Below are positions 36,306 through 47,008 of a stretch of 64,000 bases of DNA, piece after piece. Below the pieces are notes generated by a model. It was given only the letters and a program-made list of their open reading frames with translations, had not been told where the DNA came from and did no database searches. Position 1 is the first letter of the stretch; every line of letters begins with the position of its first letter. Both the position numbers and the translations under genes were made by a program. The DNA comes from Pampus argenteus (taxonomy: Eukaryota; Chordata; Actinopteri; Scombriformes; Stromateidae), in assembly GCA_036937835.1 (NCBI GenBank), contig CM072860.1, forward strand, positions 5,907,001 to 5,971,000. The letters are read 5' to 3'.

Positions 36306-37330
36306 CCTATTCCTGCAAAGGTGAACAAATAAAACGGCAATATTGGGGCATAGAAACCGCGGGGATGGGTGGACATTTAAAGATACCCTACTGAAGCTCC
36401 ACTGTGCATCCCTGCGCACAGCGGCGCTGCATCCATCTTGAAGAGTTTGCAACCCAGATGTGTCTCCTATCTGTGAATATAAATATATATTTAAGGATGA
36501 CACCACATGCAAACTGTACCTTCCATGTTTATAGTTTCGGATATGCAGCAATTAGTAGGTCCTTTTTTATCGCACGGCGAGGATACAGAGCGTTTCAGGG
36601 AGCAAAAAGCCGTGCAGGATGGTTGCATTTTACTCCCTATGCAGATGAGTGACGTCTACTGAAATCATTTCTCCGGCACAATCAAGTTAGGGTGAGAGGA
36701 GAAAAAATGCAACTTGGATGCTCACGGTGGTGCGGCAAACGTGAAGTAGGTTACTGTGACAGACTGGCTTGTGATCGTGCGTGATTTTTTTTTTTTTTTT
36801 TAATTAACTCTGTTGTGTCTGTCAGGGAGAATGACACTGTGCGAGAGCGAATATTTTAAATATTTACCGGGTCAGATCGGTTCCAGTGTCTTCAGTTAAA
36901 GCCAAATCACTGCTTCAACACTTGTTTTAGTAATAATCCGTCTGTCATTGCATGTGAGAATCTCTTTAGTCTTGAAGTAATGTCCCAGGTAGATTACTGT
37001 AACAATGTGTCACTACAGTTTCATCTGCTCTGCCTCTGTCCTACTTATTGGTTCGAGTAACTCTCTCCAGAACTGAAAATTAATTTGGTCAGCAGCCCAG
37101 GTAAAAAAAATAAAACACACTCGCGTGTGTGACCATTCTTACGCCTGTAAAGCCTCCAACAGCCAATCAGAATGAAGCAAGTCTTCCGCCTGGCCAATCA
37201 CGAACGACCGTTAGCTCAATTATTATTCACTGTACAGAAACACGAAAAATATGTTTTTGTTTCATGTAAATAAACATCATCTATGTAATACATAAATTTC
37301 TCGCAATTTTCTCTGTTTATCAAGAGAGGA
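36306..37330. promoter_or_regulatory. dtx4 upstream region
   Basis: Sequence upstream of the dtx4 ATG. CCAAT boxes occur at about 37162 (agccaatcag) and 37193 (ggccaatcac). No TATA box or clear transcription start is visible. The CCAAT pair is nearly 0.9 kb from the ATG, so it may serve dtx4 or the neighbouring tRNA gene region. Confidence 0.3.
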
Positions 37331-37348
37331 GTTTGTCAAAAAAAGTTG

Positions 37349-37420
37349 TGGAGATGCCGGGGATTGAACCCGGGACCTCATACATGCGAAGCATGCGCTC
37401 TACCACTGAGCTACATCCCC
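37349..37420 (-). tRNA. tRNA-Ala, anticodon CGC
   Basis: The 72-base minus-strand sequence begins GGGGATGTAGCTCAGTGG and ends GGCATCTCCA. It folds as a standard cloverleaf. The acceptor stem GGGGATG pairs with CATCTCC apart from wobble. The anticodon loop CTTCGCA has anticodon CGC, reading the GCG alanine codon. Box A (TAGCTCAGTGG) and box B (GGTTCAATCCC) are intact. A run of seven T follows on the minus strand (37344-37338), a normal RNA polymerase III terminator. The gene is single in this window and looks functional. Confidence 0.95.
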
Positions 37421-37734
37421 ATTGGTTAACGCCTTGGCAGGAACAGTATATGATGTTACACTATTCACAATCACAATGTGTTACAGTTTGTGGTCTTCAC
37501 AAAAAAACGCAGCGTTTATATAAAAAATCATGTATTTATTTGTTTTTTTTTGTACATAATAAGCCAGCAAAAAAAAAGAAGTTAGCAAAAAGAAGTTAGC
37601 CTGGTCCGCAAAACTGCTCATGAAACAACATGCATTCATTGAAACAGGGAAGTAACGTTAAGGCAGCTACGCACAACTGTACGTCTACTGTCTGTATAGA
37701 TTTAAATTTAGCTTGTTTGTGACCTTGTTGTGGG

Positions 37735-38635
37735 TTTATTTTAATCAGTGTATCCCTAAACAGCAAATACATAATGCTGTAAGGCTTAATCTTTATAGTA
37801 GGTCACATAATGCAGTGCATTCACATATGATCGAGACTACTGATATATTCAACAACCCACTGTTTCAGAGTCAAAGATGGAAACTTTGATTCACGTCTTC
37901 TCTATGACATTAAATACAATAAGAACAACAGCAAAGTGTGCACTTAATTTTTATACAGTATAAAAAAATGATAAGATAAAAAAAACAGTATTTATACAGC
38001 AAATTAAGGATACATAGTTTGATTTTGTGACTGTTCAAAAGTAACATTCATCTGCTGAAAGTCAAAGGTTTCTCTTTGATCGCCTATAATCTGAGTAAAG
38101 GGTGAATAACTACAGGTATGGTTTGTGATACCCCAACTAGTTTGGAGCCAACTGTTGTCCAATATGCAACCTACACTAATGTGATGTGGAAACTAGAAGT
38201 CCTCAGTGGTCATTACATTACTTACAGTGAAGTGGAAGACAGGTTGTATCCAGCAGTAAATCCTTTTTAAATGAAATATACCGTATTTCTGTATTTGATG
38301 AGAAAGGAGGAATATATTTCATTTTAAGGATGAGCTACTACAATTTGTTTTGTGGGAAAAATCATATTTGACACAAATTTTCAGTCAAAGTTGAGTATTT
38401 TTTGTTTGTTAAAATTGTAAAACATGCCTTAAAGGGGAGCTTTAAATTGACTTGCAAGAACAATAGATGAATTAAGCATTCGGTATTTCTTCACCACAAT
38501 TGTAATGCTGACTGAGGGCTTTAAAACAGCATTTAAATCTTCATGTGAATTGGGAGGACTTGAAATAATCCCCTTTAGAATTTCTTAAATCCTGATTAAG
38601 ATCTTTTTCTTAAGACTCTCCTTGTATTTCTGTTC
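37735..38635 (-). other. Probable 3' untranslated region of ptprcap
   Basis: AT-rich sequence without coding frames follows the ptprcap stop. AATAAA occurs on the minus strand at 37740-37735. It ends before the tRNA-Ala gene. Approximate. Confidence 0.35.
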
Positions 38636-39247
38636 TCACAGTGCAGTCACATCACTGACGTTAGCCTTGCCTCCCTCATCTTCAAACCAGATGACACTTC
38701 CAGAGAGCTGATTTATGTTTATCTGCAATCCACCTCCTCCACTTGGTTCCCCTTTGCCATCTCCTCCTTTTCCCTTCTCTTTCCCCTCTGTCTCTCCCTT
38801 ATTCATTAGACTGGCTTTCTCCTCCAAATCCGAATCCTCTAAACTTGAGTTGTCATCTCCTTTTCCCTTCGTCTCACTGGACTGTTCCACACTATCCTCC
38901 TCCTCCTCCTCCTCCTCTTGCTCGCCCTCTTCGCTGTCACTCTCCTGACTACTGCTCTCGTCCACCTGTCCCTCCTCATCTTGGATTTCCTGCATTTCCT
39001 CTACATGCTCTTGTGAATCACTGTGAGGCCACAGCTGGACTCCAAGGCGTGTCCCCAGGACGATTGCTGCACCTCTCACCCGGTCCCTGAGTCCTCCTTC
39101 CTTAAACACAATGTTCCGGATGGTATATTCTCCATCACTCTCCTTGTTCAACTTCTTGTACAAAAAGATCAGCAATACTATTAGGCCTAGTAGGCAGCAA
39201 GAGAGGGCCACTATAGTCGGAGTGGATGTGGTGACTTTGTCATCCAT
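38636..39247 (-). CDS. ptprcap: CD45-associated protein (PTPRC-associated), diverged fish form
   Basis: One coding exon of 203 residues. It starts MDDKVTTSTPT and has one membrane span (IVALSCCLLGLIVLLIFLY, residues 12-30), a basic YKKLNK stop-transfer, a long acidic cytoplasmic tail with a poly-Glu run (about residues 105-125), and the C-terminus SDVTAL. I assign it by three points. Length and layout match mammalian PTPRCAP. The juxtamembrane LNKESDGEY and the SGSVIW...VTAL end resemble it. It lies just downstream of coro1b on the same strand, as PTPRCAP does in mammals. PTPRCAP associates with CD45 in lymphocytes. No signal peptide is visible; the first ATG lies three bases into the exon after acceptor CACATCAG. 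Overall similarity is weak, so the name rests partly on position. Confidence 0.7.
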   Translation of the reverse strand: MDDKVTTSTPTIVALSCCLLGLIVLLIFLYKKLNKESDGEYTIRNIVFKEGGLRDRVRGAAIVLGTRLGVQLWPHSDSQEHVEEMQEIQDEEGQVDESSSQESDSEEGEQEEEEEEEDSVEQSSETKGKGDDNSSLEDSDLEEKASLMNKGETEGKEKGKGGDGKGEPSGGGGLQININQLSGSVIWFEDEGGKANVSDVTAL

Positions 39248-39340
39248 TCCTGATGTGAAGAGAGAGGGAAGGATTATTGAGTTAGCATGGTCACACATTA
39301 GGATTTATTCATTTCTAAGAATGTCTTTGCTTTTAGTGTC

Positions 39341-39405
39341 TAAAGGAATAGTTCAACATTTTGAGAAATGTATCCATGCTTCTCTCTTCACCAGCTTCCA
39401 TAACT
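39341..39405 (+). mobile_element. Fragment of a second dispersed fish repeat
   Basis: TAAAGGAATAGTTCAACATT then TTGAGAAATG is the start of another repeat common in fish genomes (AAAGGAATAGTTCGACATTTTGGGAAAT type). Only the first part is recognisable. It lies between the ptprcap leader and coding exons. Confidence 0.5.
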
Positions 39406-39944
39406 ATTCAATCTCTCATTCAATATTTCTTTCATCTGTTTTTTTTAATGAAATAATACAGGGGTTTACTTTTCATATTCCAAGTCAAATTGACACAGCA
39501 CTTGTTTTAAAGTCATTTTTTCAGTGTCTTTAGCTGTAACCTGTGCAGTTTAAATACTTATACTCTCTTCCCTCCTTTTTTGTTAAGCCGTGACAATGAA
39601 CATTAGACATTGATAGTCTAAAGTTTAATGGGTTTGTTAGAAGCTGTTAAAAACAGAAATATTGACCACAATATTATATCTTTTTTTTTAAATAAATAAT
39701 GTCATTATATATACATATCTAGTGAACTACACTGTTAAGAAAGGCTATGTACCATGGCTAGTTTACTTGGATTTATAACATGTATGTTTTCTATAATAAT
39801 ACTCCAATTTTCCTGCTTTTAGGGAGAATAATTGGACTAGTTCTTCTTTTTCTATTTTCCGAAAGTACAATAAAATTCTTACTGTATCATCAAGCTATAA
39901 ATCCCACCACACTGAGTCAGATTCAATTCAGGAACGCTGCGTAC

Positions 39945-40097
39945 CTCCTTAGAAAGTATCCTGTCGAGTAGAAAAATCCCAATGACTTGGTGTCACTGTT
40001 ACAGGCAGAATATATTTCAGTCACGCTGCTGGTATTTTCAAAAAGCAGTTGAGAAGTTGTCGTGAGAGAAAAAGATCTGCAATTTTATATTCAGGAT
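39945..40097 (-). other. ptprcap: Possible noncoding first exon of ptprcap
   Basis: The minus strand has a T-rich acceptor-like stretch ending at 40098, then 153 bases without any ATG, then AAGGAG before a GTACGC donor at 39944. Joined to the coding exon it gives AAGGAG-GAATGG, with the ptprcap ATG as first start. It could be a first or internal leader exon. Inferred from splice sites only. Confidence 0.3.
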
Positions 40098-40459
40098 CTG
40101 AAAAAAAAAAAAAAAAGACAAAAATGACTTTATGATAGATAATCTGGAACAAAACAAGAGCACACCAACATCTAATCCTGATACAGTTATAACAAAAAAG
40201 TCACCATCCATGCAGGCTGACGTTTTAACAAATTAGTGTCATATATACATACATGTGTAGAGCAAAAGTCTGTATTCCCTTTATCTTGTTCGACTATAAG
40301 CGTTGACAGGAAGCTAGCAGACAGTGTGCAGCGTTGTTGGTTTCCTGTCAAAGTGATAATTGAACAGAATCAGTCAGTAGGGAGGAAACAGCCACAGGCA
40401 CATTACCCACTTTTAATAATAGGACTAATAGTAATTATTTTACAGTTTACCTTGAAGAG

Positions 40460-40512
<53 letters not shown>

Positions 40513-40537
40513 GCATGTATATATATATAAATATATA

Positions 40538-40624
<87 letters not shown>

Positions 40625-42387
40625 GTGTGGGAATTTGACAATTTGAGAAAAAGATATAAAGGTGCAATTAAAGCTAAAAATGCACTCGTCTCAATAACTT
40701 TAGTGTTAAATTAATGCCTGCAGTACTATAATTATGAGACCATTTTATATGTACAAGTTTTTGAATAAATGGTTGTCCAAAGTCAGACATGTATAATATA
40801 TATCTCAGTTTCACTTCTTAATTTTAGCCTATAATTAAATATATAAAAAGGTGCATTTTCAATATGATAAAATGACAAAAAAGTGTAGTAAAAAATGTAT
40901 GAATCATTGATCATATTTTTACATAAAGACTAAATAAAATGTGAAAAACTTACCTGAGTTGTGAGTAGGAGATTAAGTTTGAGAGGGAACATGAAGAGCA
41001 GTAAGAGGCTGTGCCATTTAGGCTACTTTTGAAACGTGTGTACATGTGTGGCTGTGTATGCATAGAAATGAGCAAGGCGTTGATGCATGAAATGTGGTAA
41101 AGAGAAACTAGCCGAGGCTGAAAGAGAGCGAGAACACACATTAAAGAAATCAAACAATGAAGCAGCAGGGCGGTGGAAAGCAGTGATAAGATAATGTGCA
41201 CTTTATGGAAAGAGGAAGACACGTTTTGGTTTTTTTGGTTTTGTTTTTTTGTTTTTGTTTTTTTTAAAAGCATATTTAAATTTTCCCTGCAAAGTTGACT
41301 GCACAGGTGCAAGTTGCATTAAGTACAGCAATGCAAAATGTCCTCTGACACAGGAGGAACCTCATACAGTCATATGTGTTAAAACCACATTATTAAAATA
41401 GATGTATTTTTGACATTACACTGTATTAAAAGGAGTCTTATAGTGTTATATTAGTCCAAGAACTGATCGGTAACCCAAACATCTCTTTGATTCAAGCAAA
41501 AAAAAAAAAAAAAAAAAAAATTTAGATAAATCATCATTACACACTACAGCTGTAAGATTCAAACCTAACGAATGAACAAGTTTAAAAGTTGCTCAGTGTG
41601 AAACAAGATAACCACGTCCTGTCTTTTTTTTTTTTTCTGTGGTGGCCAGTCTCGATACCCAGCAAATACAGATACGGATACAATAATGTTACTCATCAAC
41701 CAAAAACATTATTGTTCCATGCACAATATTGAAAAAAATTCAAAACATTTAATTTGATTTCAAATTGAGAGGTGAGAAATCATCAAATCTTCATTTTGTT
41801 ATTGTGGTATTTTGCTGAAACCTGCTGCACTCTCTTTTTTTACACTTTTTGAATGTTTGATTCTCAAATGTTTGGTGCTGTTTTTTATTTATATGATCGG
41901 TAAAGTTGAAAACAACGCTGGTATCTCCAGATTTAGGCTAGATTTGCTAGTCAGTTTGGATGGATAGCAGAACAACTCAGGCCACAGACCCTCCTCTGAA
42001 CCCCTTTCAAGTGTTGATTACTTCACTGCTAAATGATGGCAGGCGATAACATTTCTACCCCCAGCGAACGACACACCAGGCAGACCTGCAGTCATGTTTG
42101 CTTGTGTGCTTAAATGTACTTTATTTTTTCTAATAATATCTAATAATAAAGACTGCAGTACTTATATTGGACTTCCGCTTCAGTTTAATTTTGTTCAGGC
42201 AACTTTTGCCCATGGGACTGCTCGAGAAATTCACATTCAAACCACACCTTTTCTCACCATCGCATACATGTGTTTCTGTTTAGTAAGTAGCTCACATACC
42301 ACTCTGTATGATTATGAGCTGAATTTTTTTTTTTTTTTTTGTGTGTTAATAAAAAGACACTCCATAAATACAAAGGAGGAATGAATG
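40098..42387. other. Intergenic: ptprcap to coro1b
   Basis: No gene supported. It holds a compound TA/TG microsatellite (40460-40627) and an A23 run (41498-41520). Upstream elements of ptprcap are expected here but I see no distinct promoter. Confidence 0.45.
40460..40627 (+). repeat. Compound TA/TATG/TG microsatellite
   Basis: Alternating blocks of (TA)n, (TATG)n and (TG)n over about 170 bases, intergenic between ptprcap and coro1b. The long tyrosine/valine/cysteine-rich frames through it are artefacts. Confidence 0.95.
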
Positions 42388-43714
42388 TTTATTGAACGTT
42401 GCACATTGTAGTCTCATTTAACCTGCTACTGGTTTTACAACCACAGAGATAAAGTGTTAAGAGGTCAGTGCATAAAGAAATATAAATCACCTAAGTAATA
42501 AAGGGTTAAGCTCAATGTGGAATGTACCATAATTACAATATGATTGACTGGCGAGGAAAGTGACAAATGTAATGTAATGGCAAACCCCCCCACACACACA
42601 CAAACAAAATCTAAAAAATAAAAACGCAAAACTCTTAAAGACCTTTCCATCTTTTAACACCAATACAATTGCAGACGGTAGAAAATGCTTCACATTTCAT
42701 TTTAACTTCTTCCGATGCGGCTGGAAGAAGTGGCGACTACGAAGTGTAAAGTACTATGCGGGGCACTGCATGGCAAATAACCAGCCAAGATCCTGTTTCT
42801 TTTGGGGAGGGGGGTTGGGGGGGTACTGCAGCGTTTCCACACATACCAAAAAGAAGTTAAGATGCAAACATTTTGAATTCCAAAAGGACAAGTATCTTAA
42901 TGCTAATGCTAAAAAATATCGTGCCTCGGGACGTTACAGAAAACTTCACAAAGCCGCCGTCCTCTTCTGACAACAGGAGGTACAAAATCACAAGTGTTAA
43001 CTTTTCATTGACTTGCAAAGACTACACAGAGTTACAGTACACGTAAATACTCAACTACACTCTCGTTGGCTATCATTCACCCGATTCTCACGGTCAAAGT
43101 CATGATTAGTGTACCAGAAGATTTTTTCTACCGTTAACCTTACACACTGTATCTTCTAATGAAGTACAAAGCACAAGTTACAAAATGGGTCAATAACTGG
43201 GGCCTGATATGATATCACAGTTTAGCAGCTTTTAACTACCTGATTAAATAGCCCTAATGGTTATGTTTGTGAGTGCTTCAGAGAAAGAAAGAAAAAAAAT
43301 ATATATATATTGGAGGTACTTAATCGTTTTTGCTATATTATGTTAACCTTCATTAGCTTTAATATATTGCTGCTTGTTACCATTTTGTCCAAGCAATTTG
43401 AGTCCATGGTGCCGTAGCCCTTCAAAATTAATGTGTGGACTTTTGCAAAGCTGCACTGTATGCACCAAATAACTGCTACAATACTTCTTCAAATCTCAAC
43501 CGCAGTCTGTAAAAAAGAATTACAGAAACAAATTGGAGGTCTCAATTTCAACGCAGTGATTCACGTGTTTGTAACTGCTACCCTACACTACATCCCCACC
43601 CCCACCCCCACCCCCAACACACAGCTTAAGGTACTGTTGATTCTAGTAAGGCTATGGTCTATGAATTTAGTAAGAATGCCCTCCGAATGTAGTGGGTTTT
43701 TTTTCCCCCCTTGC
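42388..43714 (-). other. coro1b: 3' untranslated region of coro1b
   Basis: Downstream of the coro1b stop the minus strand runs about 1.3 kb to AATAAA at 42393-42388, with TG/T-rich sequence after it, a usual polyadenylation layout. A CCCCCA repeat lies at 43592-43616. Confidence 0.5.
43592..43616 (+). repeat. (CCCCCA)n short repeat
   Basis: Four units in the coro1b 3' untranslated region; the transcript strand reads GGGGGT repeats. Confidence 0.8.
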
Positions 43715-45425
43715 TCATACGTCCCCATCTTCGATCCGAGCCAGCTGCCTCTCCAGCAACTCGATTCTCTGGTTCTGAGCGAGTACGACGGCGCGCAGGG
43801 CCTTCATTTCTGCCAACAATTCGTTCAACACGTCGTCCTAAAAAGGAGACAGCAAAGAGGGAAGAAGTCAGATAAGGACTCTGAGCATGAACAACTATTC
43901 AGTACGGTCAACACGTCTCTTTCTGTCAACTCTACCTCTCTCTTCGACCTGTCAGTATTTCCATCTGTCTCTCTCGTGGCTACTCGTGGCGGTGGCACCT
44001 CTTCTTCCGTCTCCTTGGCAGCGGCGGTAGATGCTGCTGCATTGCCTGGCGAAGGCGGCGCTGCTCCAGACCCAGAGTCCTGTGAGACAAGCTTGGGCTT
44101 GCTCCTGAGGGTGTCTCTGTGCTTGGATGGAGGAGCCGAGTACCCGCCGCTCAGTGAGACCAACAGGGGTGGTGCATCCTGCCCAGCGATCCACTCATCC
44201 GCCAGGAGAGCGGGCTCCAAGCCAGCTGTGTCCGGGTAAAGGTCTCCCTGGAACAGATCTGACTGGGGGGTGCCAGATGGAGAAAATTATCTTATTATTG
44301 TTAACTTATGAATTGCAACTTTTTTATTTCAGAAATAACTGCTGATAAATAAAGTTTACTTACCTTTCGTGGTACGGTCATAGAAATGGGTTCAACTTTC
44401 CTTTCGTGCAGTTTGTAGAATCTACAAAAGGAGCACAAAATTAGTAATCTCTTTAAATTAGTAATCTCAATTATCCTTTGAGGGTATGCAAATACCTACC
44501 TGGCAATTTCGCACTTGTTGACATCCACACCTCTTTTACTGAGAAAGCCTGCACCTCTCTGAGGCTCCTTGCTGCTGTGTAAGCTAAGGAAGTGAACGTA
44601 CGGGGATTCATCTGTCACTTCAAAATACCGGATGGTGCAGTCCCCCTGAAAGCCAAGAAGATAGCCAAGTTAAGATAACTGAATCAATAAGAAATACATA
44701 TTACCATCTGAGTATATTCGGTATCATCATGCTATCCTGAGGTTATACCTTTCCACACAGGTACACCATGTTTGTGTCAGGGTCATAAAAAGGTAGAAGA
44801 ACCCCGTTACTTGTATCCATCTCCTGTACGGCCATTGGCTCAGAGAGATCTTTCTGCAAAATAAAAAAAAACAAAAAACATTTATTTGCATTTAACAGGG
44901 AACCTCCGTGTGCTACTGAATAAAGGGTCTTAAAACAAGAGGAAGGTCAGACTTACTGTATCCCACAAGGCCAGCTGTCTCTCGCTCATACGGCTGAATC
45001 CTGTGGTCAGGATCTTCCCGTCTGAGAGGAACACGGCTCTCATCGGTCTGGTGCCATCGTGAACCTTCTCTTTCACCTGAGAGAGGGATTAAAGAAACTG
45101 ATAAGAGGCTAATATAGAAGCAACACAGCATAATAATAAGTAAAGGAACACCACTGGGATTATTTTACTGTCCGGGTACGTTCATAGTCGCATATAAACC
45201 TCTTTTTGCGCATCTGCACACATAGCAAAATGTAAAATAACCTTGAGAACAGTGCCTCTTCGTGGGTCAATGACACGCAGGGCTTTGTCCTTGCAGACTG
45301 TACAGATGGCACTTCCATCCTTGTTCCAGCCGACGCTGTAGATCAGGTCTGGGTGAGCATCACTCAGCTGGTACACAAGCTCCCCCGTGCCCACGTTCCA
45401 CACACAAATCACGTTATCACAGCCT

Positions 45426-45459
<34 letters not shown>

Positions 45460-47006
45460 AACACAACGTCCAGTATAGAGGAATTAGTCCACAGGAGGGA
45501 TTAAAATTAAGTTTAATTTTATTTGTATAGCGTAATTTTATACAAAAAGAAGCTTAAAGTTGTTTACAGGATAATACAACAATAAAACTAAAATACAAAT
45601 GCATACCCACACATAGATGCACACACACACCCAAATGAAAGAAAATCAAGCACTTTTGCAGCTACGTGTAATTATTTTTCAGGTTAATCACGTTCTCCTT
45701 TAAACTTGCATCACATGCTATGAATTGCTGAGGAGGGAAATCCAATTCCTTGCTTGTATAATGCAGTAGTATTTGAACTGGCTGTCACTGAACACCGGCA
45801 CAGTAAAGTAAGAGCTTCCCTTCAACTCTCACTATTTACAAATGGACGGGTGCATGTCGCTTTTCCCTGGTTAATATGAATTGGCACAAATCGGCTCACA
45901 CGCGATATATAAAACTCAAGTATGACACATGTAGTTGCTTTCACATGGTCTGCCAGCACACACCCTTCTTTTTAGATCATCGTTTTTATGTAAATCAGCA
46001 TATTAACCACATACTGTAGGTCTTGTTGCAGGTTATACAGTTTGAAAACTATTTTATAGGTAAGTGCATTAATAAATGTGAAATATTGTGTTACCTGCAG
46101 TTAGTAGGATGTTGAAGGCAGTTGGGTGCCAAGCCAGGATGCCCACCCTCTTACTGTGTCCCTCGAGGATCACAATAGCCTCAGTCATCGGACTTGTTAA
46201 GCCACCGTCTGGGATCTGCCACACCTACAAAACAGCAAGACACAGTAGTTTAGGTGTAGCGGTCAGATCTACATCACAAATGATGTGAATGTCAGACATT
46301 TAGTATTTTGTTTGCAGAAGAGAAAACATTCTATGGCAGAAAATGGACAAAAGTTGTTAAAAGTGACTATCGAGCCGAGCAAAGAAGATATCGATCACCA
46401 GCACACTGGCAAACCATGTGTGGTGACAGTTTACCTTTACTGTGCAGTCCTCTGAGGCACTTGCAATGATGTTGTCATCATGAGGAGACCACTGGATGTC
46501 CAGTACCGGTGCTGCATGGCCACACACAGTCGGACAGGACTGATCAATCCTGCCGCTCTGTGGGAGAAAACAGAAAGTGGCTGGATACATTTGAACACAT
46601 CACAGGACTATAACCTTTGTCTGCTTGGAAAAGAGTGCTGCATATGCATCTGCCAGACTGTGGAGCGAGACATTAAACATAGTTACTGATGCTTTTATGT
46701 AGCAGAGTGGATGATAGAAAAGAATATCAAGGCTGTTAAAAATATTGATCCAGGCTTTATGTGGCTGTTTTTGTAGCGATGGACGTGCCGAAGAGGTCCA
46801 ACCTTGTTGATTGGAACAACGAAGAAGCTCCCTCCTCCACCTGCTTCGATGATGACTGCAATAAATTTGGGGTTGACTGCACAAAGCTGCGTGTCCCACG
46901 TCACCCGGGACACTCGCACATCATCGATGCAGTGCTCGGCTTTCCATGCCTGGGCAAAGACGTGGCGGAATTTGCTTTGCCTGACCACACCTCGCCGGAA
47001 AGACAT
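43715..47006 (-). CDS. coro1b: Coronin-1B, actin-binding WD40 protein
   Basis: Ten coding exons: 47006-46803, 46557-46435, 46224-46095, 45423-45242, 45076-44957, 44853-44749, 44645-44500, 44421-44364, 44262-43936 and 43837-43715. They give 505 residues; all phases agree. Coronin-1B binds F-actin and Arp2/3 at the leading edge and tunes cofilin. The N-terminus MSFRRGVVRQSKFRHVF has the phosphorylatable Ser2. The Arg of DDVRVSRVTWD matches the F-actin contact arginine, shifted one place by an extra Gly. WD40 blades include GHAAPVLDIQWSPHD, GHSKRVGILAWHP and DLIYSVGWNKDG. The conserved extension reads KCEIARFYKLHERK and VPRKSDLFQGDLYPDTAG. A variable Ser/Pro/Ala linker and a C-terminal trimerising coiled coil (NELLAEMKALRAVV, QRIELLERQLARIEDGDV) end it. 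Exons 1 and 4 have weak donors (GTTGGA, GTTATT), but each restores the family sequence. Paralogue 1C is less likely from the tail. Confidence 0.93.
45428..45458 (+). repeat. (GA)n microsatellite
   Basis: Sits in the polypyrimidine position just upstream of coro1b exon 4's neighbour (exon starting at 45423), giving a CT-rich tract before that acceptor on the minus strand. Confidence 0.9.
45511..45606 (+). mobile_element. Short dispersed repeat in coro1b intron
   Basis: TTTATTTGTATAGCGTAATT followed by AAAGTTGTTTACAGGATAA resembles the widespread fish repeat reading TTTATTTGTATAGCACATTT...AAGTGCTTTACA. Diverged. Confidence 0.45.
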
Positions 47007-47008
47007 AT

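Noticed and set aside
37333..37599. 88-codon plus frame starting MSKKVVEMPGIEPGTS
   Set aside because: Translation of the tRNA-Ala gene on the opposite strand; a known annotation artefact.
40236..40646. 136-codon plus frame and minus-strand Tyr/His/Thr frames
   Set aside because: Produced by the TA/TG microsatellite.
43433..44239. 268-codon plus-strand frame
   Set aside because: Shadow of coro1b's last two exons on the opposite strand; the minus strand has the conserved protein.
45424..45460. GA repeat as a CRISPR-like array
   Set aside because: Simple dinucleotide repeat with no spacers in a vertebrate intron.
46803..46804. Frameshift or error at the coro1b exon 1 donor
   Set aside because: GTTGGA is a weak but valid GT donor and joins INK to SGRID exactly as in the family.
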